A stretch of 24,430 nucleotides of DNA from an uncultured Chitinophagaceae bacterium (lineage in GTDB: Bacteria > Bacteroidota > Bacteroidia > Chitinophagales > Chitinophagaceae), in assembly GCA_946885665.1 (NCBI GenBank), contig CAMPGT010000025.1, positions 1 to 24,430 on the forward strand. The letters run 5' to 3'. The notes under the pieces are model-generated. The model saw only the letters and a list, made by a program, of their open reading frames with translations, was not told the origin of the DNA and did not search any database. Of this stretch, positions 8,201 to 16,417 are shown one piece after another. The first letter of the stretch is position 1. The number at the start of each line of letters is the position of its first letter. The position numbers were made by a program, and so were the translations under genes.

Positions 8201-11200
8201 CCTTCGCAGGGCGGATACGACCAGCGCACCGTTGCCATCTGGATCAAGCCGTCAACAACATCGGGAAAGAGAATTGTGTATGAGTTTGGCGGTAATGACG
8301 ATGGCATGGGACTTCGTTTCAACAGCGACGATCTTATTGGCGGGATAGCGAGCAACTCTTCGAGGAGCACGGTTACAGTCAGTAATTTCGACAACAACAG
8401 CAACTGGAACGACAATGGATGGAACCACGTTACCATGGTGTATAACGTCAACACATTGACTTTATATCTTAACGGTGTACAGGTTGCGCAGAATAATTCA
8501 CTTTCGTTCACCTCGGTGGGTAATTCATCGAATGCTTCGAGGATAGGCAGGCCTTCAGCCACAAACAACTCGAGCACTGTTTTCAATGACGGAAGCTATT
8601 CGAATTATTCGGGATTGATGGACAACCTGATGGTGATTAACGGCGCGCTCGGTGTTGAGGATATTAACAGGATCAGGAACTTTACTTTCAAAGCATCATC
8701 CGCGAAAACACTTGATGCGCCTGCTCCGCCAGCGGCGCCAACGGGTCTTACGGCGAATGTATTGTCGACCAGCGCCGTTTACCTGGCATGGAATGATAAC
8801 TCTTCGAACGAAAAGGGATTCGAGATATGGCGCTCTTCGGGCGACAAATCCAACAACCGTATGGTGGCTACAGTGGTGGGAGGTACCGGTGGTCAGAAGA
8901 ACTTTACAGATACCACCTTGTTCGCAAACGTAACCTATTACTATAAGGTCAGGGCCATTGGTGAGGTGTCTCCTTCGGGCTATTCTTCCGAAGTAAGTGC
9001 GACAACGCTCAACACAAAGCCTGTTATCAAAAAGATCATCAACTTCACTATGAAGTATGGCACTACTTTCTCTCTTCCTATCAGTGCCACTGATGTGGAT
9101 GGCGATGCGCTTACATTCACGTACGAACGACTGCCGAACTTTACCACAATACAACAGGTTAGCAACGGAAATATTAACCTCGTATTCAGTCCGTCCGTCA
9201 CAAGGATCGGTACGTATACAATAAGGGTGATTGTCAACGATGGAAATAACGGCAAGGATACCACGTTATTTGCCCTGATCGTAAACACAAATGATGTTCC
9301 CGTTATTACGGCTTTAAGTGATATGACGATTGATGAAGGCGGTCAGGCTTCCATGAATTTCTCTGCTACCGACAACAATGGCACCAGCAGAATGGTCTGG
9401 ACAGTTCAGGGCCTTCCATCCTTCGGCACTTTTACGAATAACAATAATGGAAGCGGCAGTGTTGAATTCAAACCTGGTTACTCGAATTCAGGAGAATATG
9501 ATATCGAGGTGCTGGTGAATGATGGCCTTGGCGCATGGTCGAGCAGGCCCATGAAGCTCATCGTAAACAACAAAGAACCTGAAGAAACTGTTCAGTTCAA
9601 TTTCAGGTCGCAGAGCACGCCGGTGCTCACCTGGAACAGTGTGAACATCGCGGCGCCAACATTCTCTCATGGAACGATCACCAACACATCGCTGAATGTA
9701 AGCACCGTGGCGCTTTCACTGCAGAGCGGTATCGTGGGCCCATCGACACTCGGACCGCAAACGGGCAACGACTCGGGCGTTTATCCTGACCTTATCTTGC
9801 ATGACATCATGCGCTGGGGCTTCAGCATGGGAACAAACAGCCAGGATACGATCGTGATGAAAGTTTCGGGCCTTGATGCAACGAAGAAATACAGCTTTGT
9901 ATTCTACGGCGGTTACTTTATCAATGGTAATGCGAATTCTGTAACGCAGTACAAGATCGGTGATGAAACCGCTACAGTGAATTATTTCCAGAATGTATCC
10001 ATGACGGATACGATCGCCAATGTAATTCCGAATGCTGCAGGAGAAGTGCTCATCACTATGATTGGCGATCCAAACATCAACTGGGGAGGAGTATTGAATG
10101 CAATGGTGATCAAGTCGAACTATGATGATGGATCAACGCCGGCTAAACCGCTCGATCTTACCGGCGAGCACCTGCAGAATACCGGCGTGCAGCTCAACTG
10201 GAGCGACAGGGCATTCAACGAAAACGGATACAAAGTATTCAGATCGCTGAACAGAACCAGTGGTTACGTTTTACTGAACGAAGGTGCAGTGAACATGGAC
10301 AGCACATCATTTACAGATAATACGATTGCGCCCGAAACCACTTACTACTATTATGTATTGGGATACAATGGAAGAGGCGACGGTGCATCGAGCGATACCA
10401 TACAGGTGAAAACCGGAAATAATAAACCGGTAATCGCAATTGCAGATAACATTTATGCAAAAACAAATATCACGCTGAATACAAACTTCCCGGTGACCGA
10501 CGATGCAGGCGACGTGGTGAACGTAACCATGGAAAACAATCCATCGTTCGTAACGCTTCAGAACCTGGGTGGCTCCAATTACAGGATCGTTGTTGCGGCC
10601 AATGTGAATCATATCGGCTGGTACACCGCCACCCTGAAGGCAGCGGATCAGAAGGGCGCAGTGGCGACGAAGGTGATAACGATCAGTGTATCGGATAAGA
10701 ATACAAGGTCGGTTTACGTAAATTTTGGCAGCACCACCAAAACAGCGCCGTCTCCATGGAACAATTTCCTTGGAACAAGGAGCGCAGGCAGCACGTTTGC
10801 GAACCTTAAAGATGAAACCAACACCGCCACACCTTTTGGTGTAACGATGGTTAGCTCATGGAGCGGCGTTACCAATCTTGGACACATCAGCGGCAATAAC
10901 AGCGGCGCGTTCCCTGATTCAGTGCTTGAAAGCGGTATCAGCGACGGTGCCGGCCCGAAAACCATTCGCTTCACCGGACTGAACGACACGAAGAAATACA
11001 ACATCGTGTTCATGAGCAGCCAGAACGAAGGAACGAATGTAACCGTGGAATACTCATCGGGCACAACGAAAGACACCCTGAACGGTATGTACAATACTAA
11101 CCAGACGGCAAACCTTAACGGACTTGCTTCCGTCGGAGGGCAGATAACAGTGAGCACGCTTCGTCTTACCGGAACAGCAACAGCTATTCTTAACGGGCTC

Positions 11201-12436
11201 GCGATTGAAGAATACGATCCTTCTCTCGTTATCCTGAATCCCATCAACATGTTTGCGGAAGCCGTTGACAAATCAACGATCAGCGTAAGCTGGTCGGACA
11301 GGACGGCAGATGAAGATGCAAGCCAGGGATATTTCCTGGAGAGGGCAACCGATTCATTATTCTCGCAGAACCTGGTGGCTATACCCTTAGCCGGAAATAC
11401 TACTACCTACCGCAACACCGGCCTTACGCCTAACACGCGGTACTGGTACCGGGTGCGTGCAAGGTCCGCGGGAGGAGCGTTCTCGGAGTACAGCAACAGC
11501 GCCAAGGCTTCGACACCGGCTTCAAGAGTAATGGTGAACTTTAACTATACCATGCCCGACGGCGATTACCCCTGGAACAACCTGTTCTCATCGCCTTCAT
11601 TCGAATCCAGCTTCCCGGATCTCATCAATGGTACCGGCGCGAACTCCGGACTGACACTGTCCATCACGAGGATATTTAACGGTGAGTTCACAGCGGGAGT
11701 GGTAACCGGAAATAATTCGGGTGTTGTTCCCGACAAGGTACTGGCATCCGACTATTGGATCGACAATACACAGGAAGCGCAGATGAAGATCTCGGGATTG
11801 AACCATACGAGGAAATACAGGATCGGATTTTTCGCCAGCTCGAGCTCGGCAGGCTGGTTCAAGGGCAATTATACGGCAACATACACCGTTAATGGCCGGA
11901 CCGTTTACCTGAACTCATGGATGAACAGCACGAAAATTGTTTATATCGATGATCTTATGCCGGATGAAAACGGTGAGTTGCTGCTCAACTTTTCGACAAC
12001 TGCAGATGCGGCGTACGGCTTCAACGGCGGATTGATCATCGATGATTACACCGTTCCCGAACAGGAGGAAACATCGATCAACAACCAAAGTGTGGCACAA
12101 ACTTCGTCTGTGGAAAATAAGAACGATGTGGATGAGTCGATGGCACAGCGGCAGGCCGAAACACTGGCAACACGCATCTATCCGAACCCGTTCACCGATG
12201 TTGTAAACATGGATTTCAATAACGAGTCGGCCGGCAACAGGATAAGTATTGAGGTGTATGACCTTTCGGGAAGGATAGGGTACAGGCGTATGCTGGGACA
12301 GTTGCCGAAAGGCGGTAACACCGTAAGGCTGACCGCCGCCGAAGCCGGGCTGAAAACAGGTGTGTACATCATCACATTGAGTGCAAACGGAAGGCCCATC
12401 CAGGCAAGTAAGGTGATCAGGCTGGAAAATCAGTGA
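5282..12436 (+). CDS. Giant secreted alpha/beta-hydrolase with FN3, PA14, LamG and T9SS sorting domain
   Basis: The product has about 2384 residues. The ATG at 5282 puts a clear signal peptide (1-20) at the N-terminus; an upstream in-frame ATG at 5231 would add 17 unlikely residues. An alpha/beta-hydrolase (about 30-300) resembles the predicted-peptidase/PHB-depolymerase-like esterases: HGAGE near 111, nucleophile S204 in GLSGGG, probable D252 and H284. Ig-like sequence (310-480) follows. Further modules: FN3 at about 494-585, 593-677, 833-920, 1146-1242, 1619-1712 and 1983-2080; PA14 at 680-825; LamG/concanavalin-like at 922-1134; cadherin-like at 1244-1337, 1340-1430 and 1715-1807; and an unassigned repeated module at about 1433-1617, 1810-1981 and 2082-2260. 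The last 89 residues form a T9SS type A sorting domain starting IYPNPF. It is exported through Sec and T9SS and is probably anchored or released outside the cell. The substrate is unknown; PA14 and LamG suggest binding to glycans. Confidence 0.93.
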   Translation: MKKILLLASFILALSAIASSQNVFNPADPVVRYNSNAPYGSAERPDTEIIGLQKWVAASTNGVSSGSGSFDNSSYKAYYINYYGVKLAFRLKFPHSYTNSDSVNKKYPVMLFMHGAGEVGCPSNGGIYNNEKQLTHGGKLFRDYVDQNQFDGFLLYPQLVSADNGCWGEWASGYSRYNTIITIIDSLIKYARLDIDRVFVDGLSGGGAACWRFVENYPTRIAKIAPTSAAGLLLDYPAFVHIPIWLATGGKDSNPSPAMAAYSELKVTEIGGYMRRSLYEDLGHSSWYRHWQEPDFIPFMNDVHKANPLIFYNRSEFCPDSGVNARLGITPGFYAYEWKRGDDLIATRTGSVNTVLNNSVVRSFTGNEISVRDFGTYSVRFRRVNNGEWSAWSPKPAVIKSKSTTQTPPIEVLGIKSKVLPSLDGRNTVTLHLPEGFSNYQWVRTSDNVVVNTNANYEAPVGTYKARYTENFGCGTLYSPVFKVVNADGTPKPDGAKNLSVTTVSKTTLRLDWNENPNAGTNETAFEVYRATKSGGPYTLVHITAPDIVSFEDTTLNPNTTYYYLVRAVSETGAAVASDESNGTTDIDNFSPAAPSGLEYRGSTISTVSLRWKAATDNVGIARYDIYANGAKMYSTSNLSFTVGNLDSLTSYTFVVKAVDKAGNVSPSSNQVIAYTHRQGLNYKYYHGSYSNLPNFNNLTPVKTGVTDTVNAGDGIRTQDDNFAFMWDARIYIPVTGTYTFETSSDDGSKLYIDVPYSSDAEALVNNDGAHGATSKTGSRFLTQGYHSIVITFAEVTGDHVMDLYWSNSVGLARERIPKNFFAREEHGTSTVLNAPASFVATTLAYNKIELAWSDNSAGESGFEISRSTQINGTFVPITTTAPNAVGYIDTALLPATTYYYKIKAISANGESPITSAFIEGSWKFDNNYNEASGGISLAPSSTDFTTDRAEGSHSVSFNSSDYISFDGSSSGFPSQGGYDQRTVAIWIKPSTTSGKRIVYEFGGNDDGMGLRFNSDDLIGGIASNSSRSTVTVSNFDNNSNWNDNGWNHVTMVYNVNTLTLYLNGVQVAQNNSLSFTSVGNSSNASRIGRPSATNNSSTVFNDGSYSNYSGLMDNLMVINGALGVEDINRIRNFTFKASSAKTLDAPAPPAAPTGLTANVLSTSAVYLAWNDNSSNEKGFEIWRSSGDKSNNRMVATVVGGTGGQKNFTDTTLFANVTYYYKVRAIGEVSPSGYSSEVSATTLNTKPVIKKIINFTMKYGTTFSLPISATDVDGDALTFTYERLPNFTTIQQVSNGNINLVFSPSVTRIGTYTIRVIVNDGNNGKDTTLFALIVNTNDVPVITALSDMTIDEGGQASMNFSATDNNGTSRMVWTVQGLPSFGTFTNNNNGSGSVEFKPGYSNSGEYDIEVLVNDGLGAWSSRPMKLIVNNKEPEETVQFNFRSQSTPVLTWNSVNIAAPTFSHGTITNTSLNVSTVALSLQSGIVGPSTLGPQTGNDSGVYPDLILHDIMRWGFSMGTNSQDTIVMKVSGLDATKKYSFVFYGGYFINGNANSVTQYKIGDETATVNYFQNVSMTDTIANVIPNAAGEVLITMIGDPNINWGGVLNAMVIKSNYDDGSTPAKPLDLTGEHLQNTGVQLNWSDRAFNENGYKVFRSLNRTSGYVLLNEGAVNMDSTSFTDNTIAPETTYYYYVLGYNGRGDGASSDTIQVKTGNNKPVIAIADNIYAKTNITLNTNFPVTDDAGDVVNVTMENNPSFVTLQNLGGSNYRIVVAANVNHIGWYTATLKAADQKGAVATKVITISVSDKNTRSVYVNFGSTTKTAPSPWNNFLGTRSAGSTFANLKDETNTATPFGVTMVSSWSGVTNLGHISGNNSGAFPDSVLESGISDGAGPKTIRFTGLNDTKKYNIVFMSSQNEGTNVTVEYSSGTTKDTLNGMYNTNQTANLNGLASVGGQITVSTLRLTGTATAILNGLAIEEYDPSLVILNPINMFAEAVDKSTISVSWSDRTADEDASQGYFLERATDSLFSQNLVAIPLAGNTTTYRNTGLTPNTRYWYRVRARSAGGAFSEYSNSAKASTPASRVMVNFNYTMPDGDYPWNNLFSSPSFESSFPDLINGTGANSGLTLSITRIFNGEFTAGVVTGNNSGVVPDKVLASDYWIDNTQEAQMKISGLNHTRKYRIGFFASSSSAGWFKGNYTATYTVNGRTVYLNSWMNSTKIVYIDDLMPDENGELLLNFSTTADAAYGFNGGLIIDDYTVPEQEETSINNQSVAQTSSVENKNDVDESMAQRQAETLATRIYPNPFTDVVNMDFNNESAGNRISIEVYDLSGRIGYRRMLGQLPKGGNTVRLTAAEAGLKTGVYIITLSANGRPIQASKVIRLENQ
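9576..10130 (+). repeat. Unassigned ~180-residue module, copy A (within giant hydrolase)
   Basis: First of three diverged protein-level copies. It begins with a VQFNF strand, carries TGNDSGVYPDLIL and later VSGLDATKKYSFVF, and ends GGVLNAMVIKSNY. The core pattern GN(N/D)SGxxPD...GL(D/N)xTKKY...FxxG...(L)NxxVI is shared with copies B and C. It sits between a cadherin-like module and an FN3. It has the strand-rich look of a galactose-binding or malectin-like fold, but I cannot assign it to a named family. Confidence 0.65.
10708..11223 (+). repeat. Unassigned ~172-residue module, copy B (within giant hydrolase)
   Basis: Second copy. It starts YVNFG, has APSPWNNFLG near its N-terminus, then SGNNSGAFPDSVL and FTGLNDTKKYNIVF, and closes ILNGLAIEEYD. 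The PWNN element is shared with copy C. It is placed between the third cadherin-like module and the sixth FN3. Confidence 0.65.
11524..12060 (+). repeat. Unassigned ~179-residue module, copy C (within giant hydrolase)
   Basis: Third copy. It starts MVNFNY, has GDYPWNNLF, TGNNSGVVPDKVL and ISGLNHTRKYRIGFF, and ends FNGGLIIDDY. It is followed by a polar linker (about residues 2261-2295) and the T9SS sorting domain. Confidence 0.65.
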
Positions 12437-12462
12437 GACCGAAACCTATAGTAAAAAATGTA

Positions 12463-12470
12463 TATCTTTC
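12463..12470 (+). promoter_or_regulatory. Possible -7 promoter box upstream of acyltransferase operon
   Basis: TATCTTTC fits TAnnTTTG except for the last base. It lies 18 bases before the GTG at 12489. No convincing -33 box is found 19-20 bases upstream, so this is a weak call. It would allow the three membrane-protein genes to be transcribed separately from the giant gene. Confidence 0.25.
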
Positions 12471-12488
12471 GCAGATAAAATTAAGACA

Positions 12489-13697
12489 GTGGCGTTGAAG
12501 GACTTATTCTATAACAGGCAGATGTCTTTGGGGAACAGCAGGTATGCGTGGATCGATTACGCAAAAGGCATATGTATAATATTGGTAACATTCAGGCACG
12601 TGCAGGAAGGTCTGCACGCACCTGAAACACCTTACCCGTACCATTGGCTAAAATTCGCCGATGTATTCTTCTTCAGTTTCAGGATGCCGCTGTTCTTTAT
12701 TGTGTCGGGTATATTCCTGGGCGGCGCACTGAGGAAGAAAAGTGTGAACGAGTACATTGCCGGTCGATTCAGGACACTGGTTTGGCCGCTCCTTCTCTGG
12801 GGATCCATCCAGGTGACCCTGCAACTGATCTTCAAGGATTATGTGAACGTGGACAGAAAGCCGGAAGATTACCTCAACCTGCTCATTAAGCCGCGGGAAA
12901 TTGAGCAGTTCTGGTACCTGCACACGCTCTTTCTAACCGGTTCGCTGTACGCCATCATGAAAGTGTGGGGCAAGTTCAAGATCCTGCACCAGGTGATGCT
13001 GGGCATCCTGCTCTACTCGATCACGGGAGTTTCGAGATACTATGACTTGTTCGAGCATGTATTCATATTCGACATCTTCTTTTACTACATCTTCTTTGCA
13101 GTAGGAGATTATTTCGGATCCATCATTCTCGATCCGAAGAATTTCAAGGTATTCAGTTCAACGAAAACGTTCCTGATATTTACGCCATTGTTTTTTGCGC
13201 TGGAGCTGTACTTCACAAATATTAATCTTGCACATGGCATTGGCTCCGGGTACCGGCAACCTGATTACTACGTGCAGAACCAAATGCCCGCCTTGTTTTT
13301 GATCGTGGGCCTGGTAGGGGGTGCGTTTCTCATTCATTGTTCGTTTCTGTTGCAAAAGATGAATGTCCTCAAGTTCATACGTGTTGTGGGATATTATTCC
13401 CTGCATATCTATGTTATCCACCTCGCCATTACTGCGGGAACGCGTATTTTCTTCCGGCATGTGCTTCAATATGATAATTTCTTTGTTCTGTTGATCACCA
13501 GCACAATTTTGGGCATCGGCGTTCCCATCCTCGTGGCCAACACAACCGAAAAAATGGGCATGTGGTGGCTGTTTACCCTCAAAAATCCGAACCAGGATAA
13601 ACGAAATAAGGATAATGTCTGGAAAACCATGCCGGGCAAGATAGCACCCGAAGAGCCCATTCAGCAGATAAATCCCCAGGTGATAGAAAAGAGCTAA
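12489..13697 (+). CDS. Acyltransferase 3 family integral membrane protein
   Basis: The product has 402 residues with about 10 hydrophobic helices. The family signature is at the N-terminus: WIDYAKGICIILVTFRHV, with H37 in the catalytic-histidine position, followed by FRMPLFFIVSGIF. By family it moves an acyl group, usually acetyl, onto a sugar of a surface glycan. A polar tail of about 40 residues follows the last helix. The start is uncertain: GTG at 12489 gives the full frame, while ATG at 12522 (residue 12) would give 391 residues and still keep all motifs. Its stop TAA shares one base with the ATG of the next acyltransferase (TAATG), so the two are probably co-translated. It lies 52 bases after the giant hydrolase gene. 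Confidence 0.88.
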   Translation: MALKDLFYNRQMSLGNSRYAWIDYAKGICIILVTFRHVQEGLHAPETPYPYHWLKFADVFFFSFRMPLFFIVSGIFLGGALRKKSVNEYIAGRFRTLVWPLLLWGSIQVTLQLIFKDYVNVDRKPEDYLNLLIKPREIEQFWYLHTLFLTGSLYAIMKVWGKFKILHQVMLGILLYSITGVSRYYDLFEHVFIFDIFFYYIFFAVGDYFGSIILDPKNFKVFSSTKTFLIFTPLFFALELYFTNINLAHGIGSGYRQPDYYVQNQMPALFLIVGLVGGAFLIHCSFLLQKMNVLKFIRVVGYYSLHIYVIHLAITAGTRIFFRHVLQYDNFFVLLITSTILGIGVPILVANTTEKMGMWWLFTLKNPNQDKRNKDNVWKTMPGKIAPEEPIQQINPQVIEKS

Positions 13698-14899
13698 TGA
13701 GTACCGAAACCATAAGCAGTACCATGGTGAAGCAACCGGCGTCGCCTTCCGCCAAGGCAAAGATATTTTTTCCCAATCTCGACGGGCTGCGATTCATTTC
13801 TTTCTTCGTGGTATTCCTTTACCACGGTCACCTCTCGATATTCAGCTACCTGAAGGATGCGCAGCCACGTGTGTATGCTGTCATAGAATTCATCTGCCGG
13901 CATGGCAACCTGGGCGTGAATTTTTTCTTTGTGCTCAGCGGCTTTCTGATCACCTATCTGCTCATCAAAGAAAAAGAGTTTACAGGCAGGATCCACGTTC
14001 CTAATTTTTACGTGCGCCGTATTCTTCGCATATGGCCGTTGTATTACCTGTGCGTGTTTGTAGGATTTATCGGTTTTGGCCTGTTGAAGAAAATGAGTGG
14101 CGAGCCGCTGCTCGAAAATGCGAATCCGTGGTATTATATGTTTTTCGGCGCCAACTTCGACATCATGCACACCTGGCCCGAAAAACCTGACGCGTTGCTG
14201 CTGTCGGTGCTTTGGTCGGTTGCGGTCGAGGAGCAATTCTATCTTACCTGGCCGCTGATCCTCAGCTTCGTGCCGCTAAGAAAATTCAAATTTGTGTTTC
14301 CCGCGATAATGGTTCTCTCCCTGGTGTTCAGGGCTTTTCACACCGGCGACAATGATCATGATTTCGCGATCAGGTATTTCCATACGCTTTCCGTGATCGG
14401 CGACATGGCGCTGGGGGGGCTGTTTGCCTACCTCGTGTCGTATGAAAACCGGTTCAAGCGGTACATCACGGAAATGCCGCGAGCGGTGATCATTATGCTG
14501 TATGTGTGCACGCTCGGCGTTACGCTGTTCAAGGATAATATTTTTGTGGCGGGTATTCCCGTGATATTCGATCGGATCGTAATAGCGTTTTTCTTTGGCA
14601 TGATCATCCTCGAGCAGAATTATGCCAAACACTCGTTCTTTAAAATGAGCAGGGCAAAAACCATCAGCAAACTGGGCATTTATACCTATGGGTTATACTG
14701 CCTTCACTTCCTGGGCCTGTATTTAGCCATCAAGTTTATGAACGTTTTGCGCCTCAACGGCTCGCTTACCTGGGTTTCCTTCAGTATGATCCTGCTGGCG
14801 CTCGTCATCTCTATTATTATCAGCCTTCTTTCTTATAACCTTTATGAGAAGTGGTTCTTGAGATTAAAAGATAAATTTGCTTTCATTGTAAAGAAATAG
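13697..14899 (+). CDS. OafA-like acyltransferase 3 family integral membrane protein
   Basis: The product has 400 residues. The classic OafA/YrhL pattern is present: LDGLRFISFF at 28-37, FLYHGH with H43 as the likely catalytic histidine, GVNFFFVLSGFLIT, YVRRILRIWPLYY and SVAVEEQFYLTWP. About ten membrane helices follow, and there is no C-terminal SGNH domain, so this is the membrane-only form. By family it O-acylates a lipopolysaccharide, capsule or peptidoglycan sugar using a cytoplasmic acyl donor. It differs from the acyltransferase upstream, so the two may act in series or on different positions. The start overlaps the preceding stop by one base; the next gene begins six bases after its stop. 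Confidence 0.92.
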   Translation: MSTETISSTMVKQPASPSAKAKIFFPNLDGLRFISFFVVFLYHGHLSIFSYLKDAQPRVYAVIEFICRHGNLGVNFFFVLSGFLITYLLIKEKEFTGRIHVPNFYVRRILRIWPLYYLCVFVGFIGFGLLKKMSGEPLLENANPWYYMFFGANFDIMHTWPEKPDALLLSVLWSVAVEEQFYLTWPLILSFVPLRKFKFVFPAIMVLSLVFRAFHTGDNDHDFAIRYFHTLSVIGDMALGGLFAYLVSYENRFKRYITEMPRAVIIMLYVCTLGVTLFKDNIFVAGIPVIFDRIVIAFFFGMIILEQNYAKHSFFKMSRAKTISKLGIYTYGLYCLHFLGLYLAIKFMNVLRLNGSLTWVSFSMILLALVISIIISLLSYNLYEKWFLRLKDKFAFIVKK

Positions 14900-14905
14900 G
14901 TAAAT

Positions 14906-16417
14906 ATGACGACACCCATCAGCAGCAAAGCAGGGGCATCGGCCGTGTGGGTTGTGTCATACATTTTTTTTCTACTCAGCCTGGCGAATAATTTTTCGGC
15001 TTCGCATGATTCCATCAATTACCTGAACCATATTGTGAAGGGTGAACATCTTTTTCACCAGCATCATTTGCTTTACCATTTTCTTGCCAACAGGTGGCTG
15101 CAACTGTTCGGGCCGTTATTCTCAACAGTGCCGCAACATTACATCGTTGAATCGTTTACCGCCTTTTGGGGCAGCGGAACCCTGGCAGTGTGCTACCTTT
15201 TTTTCAGGAACCGCTTTTATCTGGCTCCGCTCGTGTCGGCTCTCGGCGTTGCGGTGATCGCCTTTTCGTATGGCGCCTGGTTTTACAGCGTTAATGTTGA
15301 AGTATATACGCCGCCGTTGTTTTTCCTGCTAACTTCTTTGTATGTGATTACAAGAAAAGTCCCGCGAAAAAATGACATCTGGCTGATCGCGCTGTTGCAC
15401 AGCCTGGCAATATTATTTCACCAGGTGAATGTATTGTTTGGCTTTGTGATCTTGCAATGGATATACGTTAACAGGAAGAATTTCCCCATCGGCACTTCTT
15501 TTTTAAAATATTTCATCACGGGGTTTGTGATCGTCGGTGCGGTGTATTTTTTTATCGGATGGTATGTAGAAGGGAAGGATACTATCGCCACGTTCACCGA
15601 CTGGATACTTGGGTATTCTGTGGGCCATGATTACTGGCGGCCACTGAATGCAAGCACGCCCTTGCAGGTGCTAACCGGCTTTTCGCGGGCGTTCATCGGG
15701 GCGCATTTTATCTTCCAGGTGCCGGTTGTCGAGGAGTTTTTACAATCTTCTTTCCGTTATCATTCGTTGCGGGATGAAATATTTCTTGGCAGCCAGTTGT
15801 CATCTGCCATGGCTTGGTTACTCAGTGCGTTTGCGCTTGTGTTCGGCATCCTGCTGGTGTCGCTGCTGATTAGATTTGCCAGGAAAGTCAGGTCCATGCG
15901 GCTTCATTTTCGTGTACTGAATCCACTTCTTTTGTGCCTGCTTATCTATTCTCTCTTTTTTACCTTCTGGATGCCCGAGATCCTCGAGTTTTGGATATTG
16001 CAAATGGTGATTGTGTGGTTAATCATTATCGGTATGCTGCCGCTGATACGTTTCCCTTTTCGTTTGGGTGCAAAAAGTGGTCTCGCGGTGCTTGCGCTTC
16101 TGCTTTTCGTCATTAACTATTTCGGCAGCATGCGCTGGCTGCAGCGGTTGGAATATGACTGGTATTATGTTGAAGTGAAAAAGCTTCCCGGCCTGCAACG
16201 CGGCGATCTTGTGATAGTAGAGAAACAGTGGATATTGAAAGATTATGTGAGGTATTATACACCGGCGACGGTGATTGCCACAGACGAGCCCGATTTTAAT
16301 GCTGCGGAAACGAAGATGAAGGTGCAGGAAGCAACGGCCGCCGACAGGAAGGTGTACCTTTACCGCAGCGAACCCGCCACGGAAAAAAGCGGTTGGCAGG
16401 TCATTCGATCCTATTAA
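14906..16417 (+). CDS. Polytopic membrane protein, possible GT-C glycosyltransferase
   Basis: The product has 503 residues with roughly 10-11 hydrophobic helices and a soluble C-terminal segment of about 85 residues. The arrangement resembles GT-C enzymes of the ArnT/PMT/DUF2723 kind. A first helix is followed by an acidic residue in the first loop (D35 in SHDSINYL), then a conserved-looking NVEVYTPPLFF segment in the middle helices. Such enzymes transfer a sugar from a polyprenyl-phosphate donor on the periplasmic side. I cannot assign a family with certainty. Its position six bases after two acyltransferases suggests work on the same glycan. Its 3' end overlaps the convergent LOG-family gene by 17 bases, so there is no room for an ordinary terminator. 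Confidence 0.75.
   Translation: MTTPISSKAGASAVWVVSYIFFLLSLANNFSASHDSINYLNHIVKGEHLFHQHHLLYHFLANRWLQLFGPLFSTVPQHYIVESFTAFWGSGTLAVCYLFFRNRFYLAPLVSALGVAVIAFSYGAWFYSVNVEVYTPPLFFLLTSLYVITRKVPRKNDIWLIALLHSLAILFHQVNVLFGFVILQWIYVNRKNFPIGTSFLKYFITGFVIVGAVYFFIGWYVEGKDTIATFTDWILGYSVGHDYWRPLNASTPLQVLTGFSRAFIGAHFIFQVPVVEEFLQSSFRYHSLRDEIFLGSQLSSAMAWLLSAFALVFGILLVSLLIRFARKVRSMRLHFRVLNPLLLCLLIYSLFFTFWMPEILEFWILQMVIVWLIIIGMLPLIRFPFRLGAKSGLAVLALLLFVINYFGSMRWLQRLEYDWYYVEVKKLPGLQRGDLVIVEKQWILKDYVRYYTPATVIATDEPDFNAAETKMKVQEATAADRKVYLYRSEPATEKSGWQVIRSY

Noticed and set aside
10714..11271. Long minus-strand open frame of 185 codons inside the giant gene
   Set aside because: It is antisense to module B, which has clear protein-level repeat conservation; the minus frame shows no family motif and is probably a codon-usage shadow.
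6760..11520. Tandem FN3 modules as a possible DNA-level repeat array
   Set aside because: Copies are similar only at protein level with different nucleotide sequence, so there is no recent tandem duplication, minisatellite or CRISPR-like array.
12461..12475. TATCT-TTCGC-AGATA inverted repeat before the first acyltransferase
   Set aside because: Five AT-rich pairs are within chance expectation and overlap a possible -7 box; no evidence of an operator.
13158..13760. Minus-strand open frame of 200 codons
   Set aside because: It is antisense to acyltransferase helices; the His- and Gln-rich translation is what reversed hydrophobic codons give.
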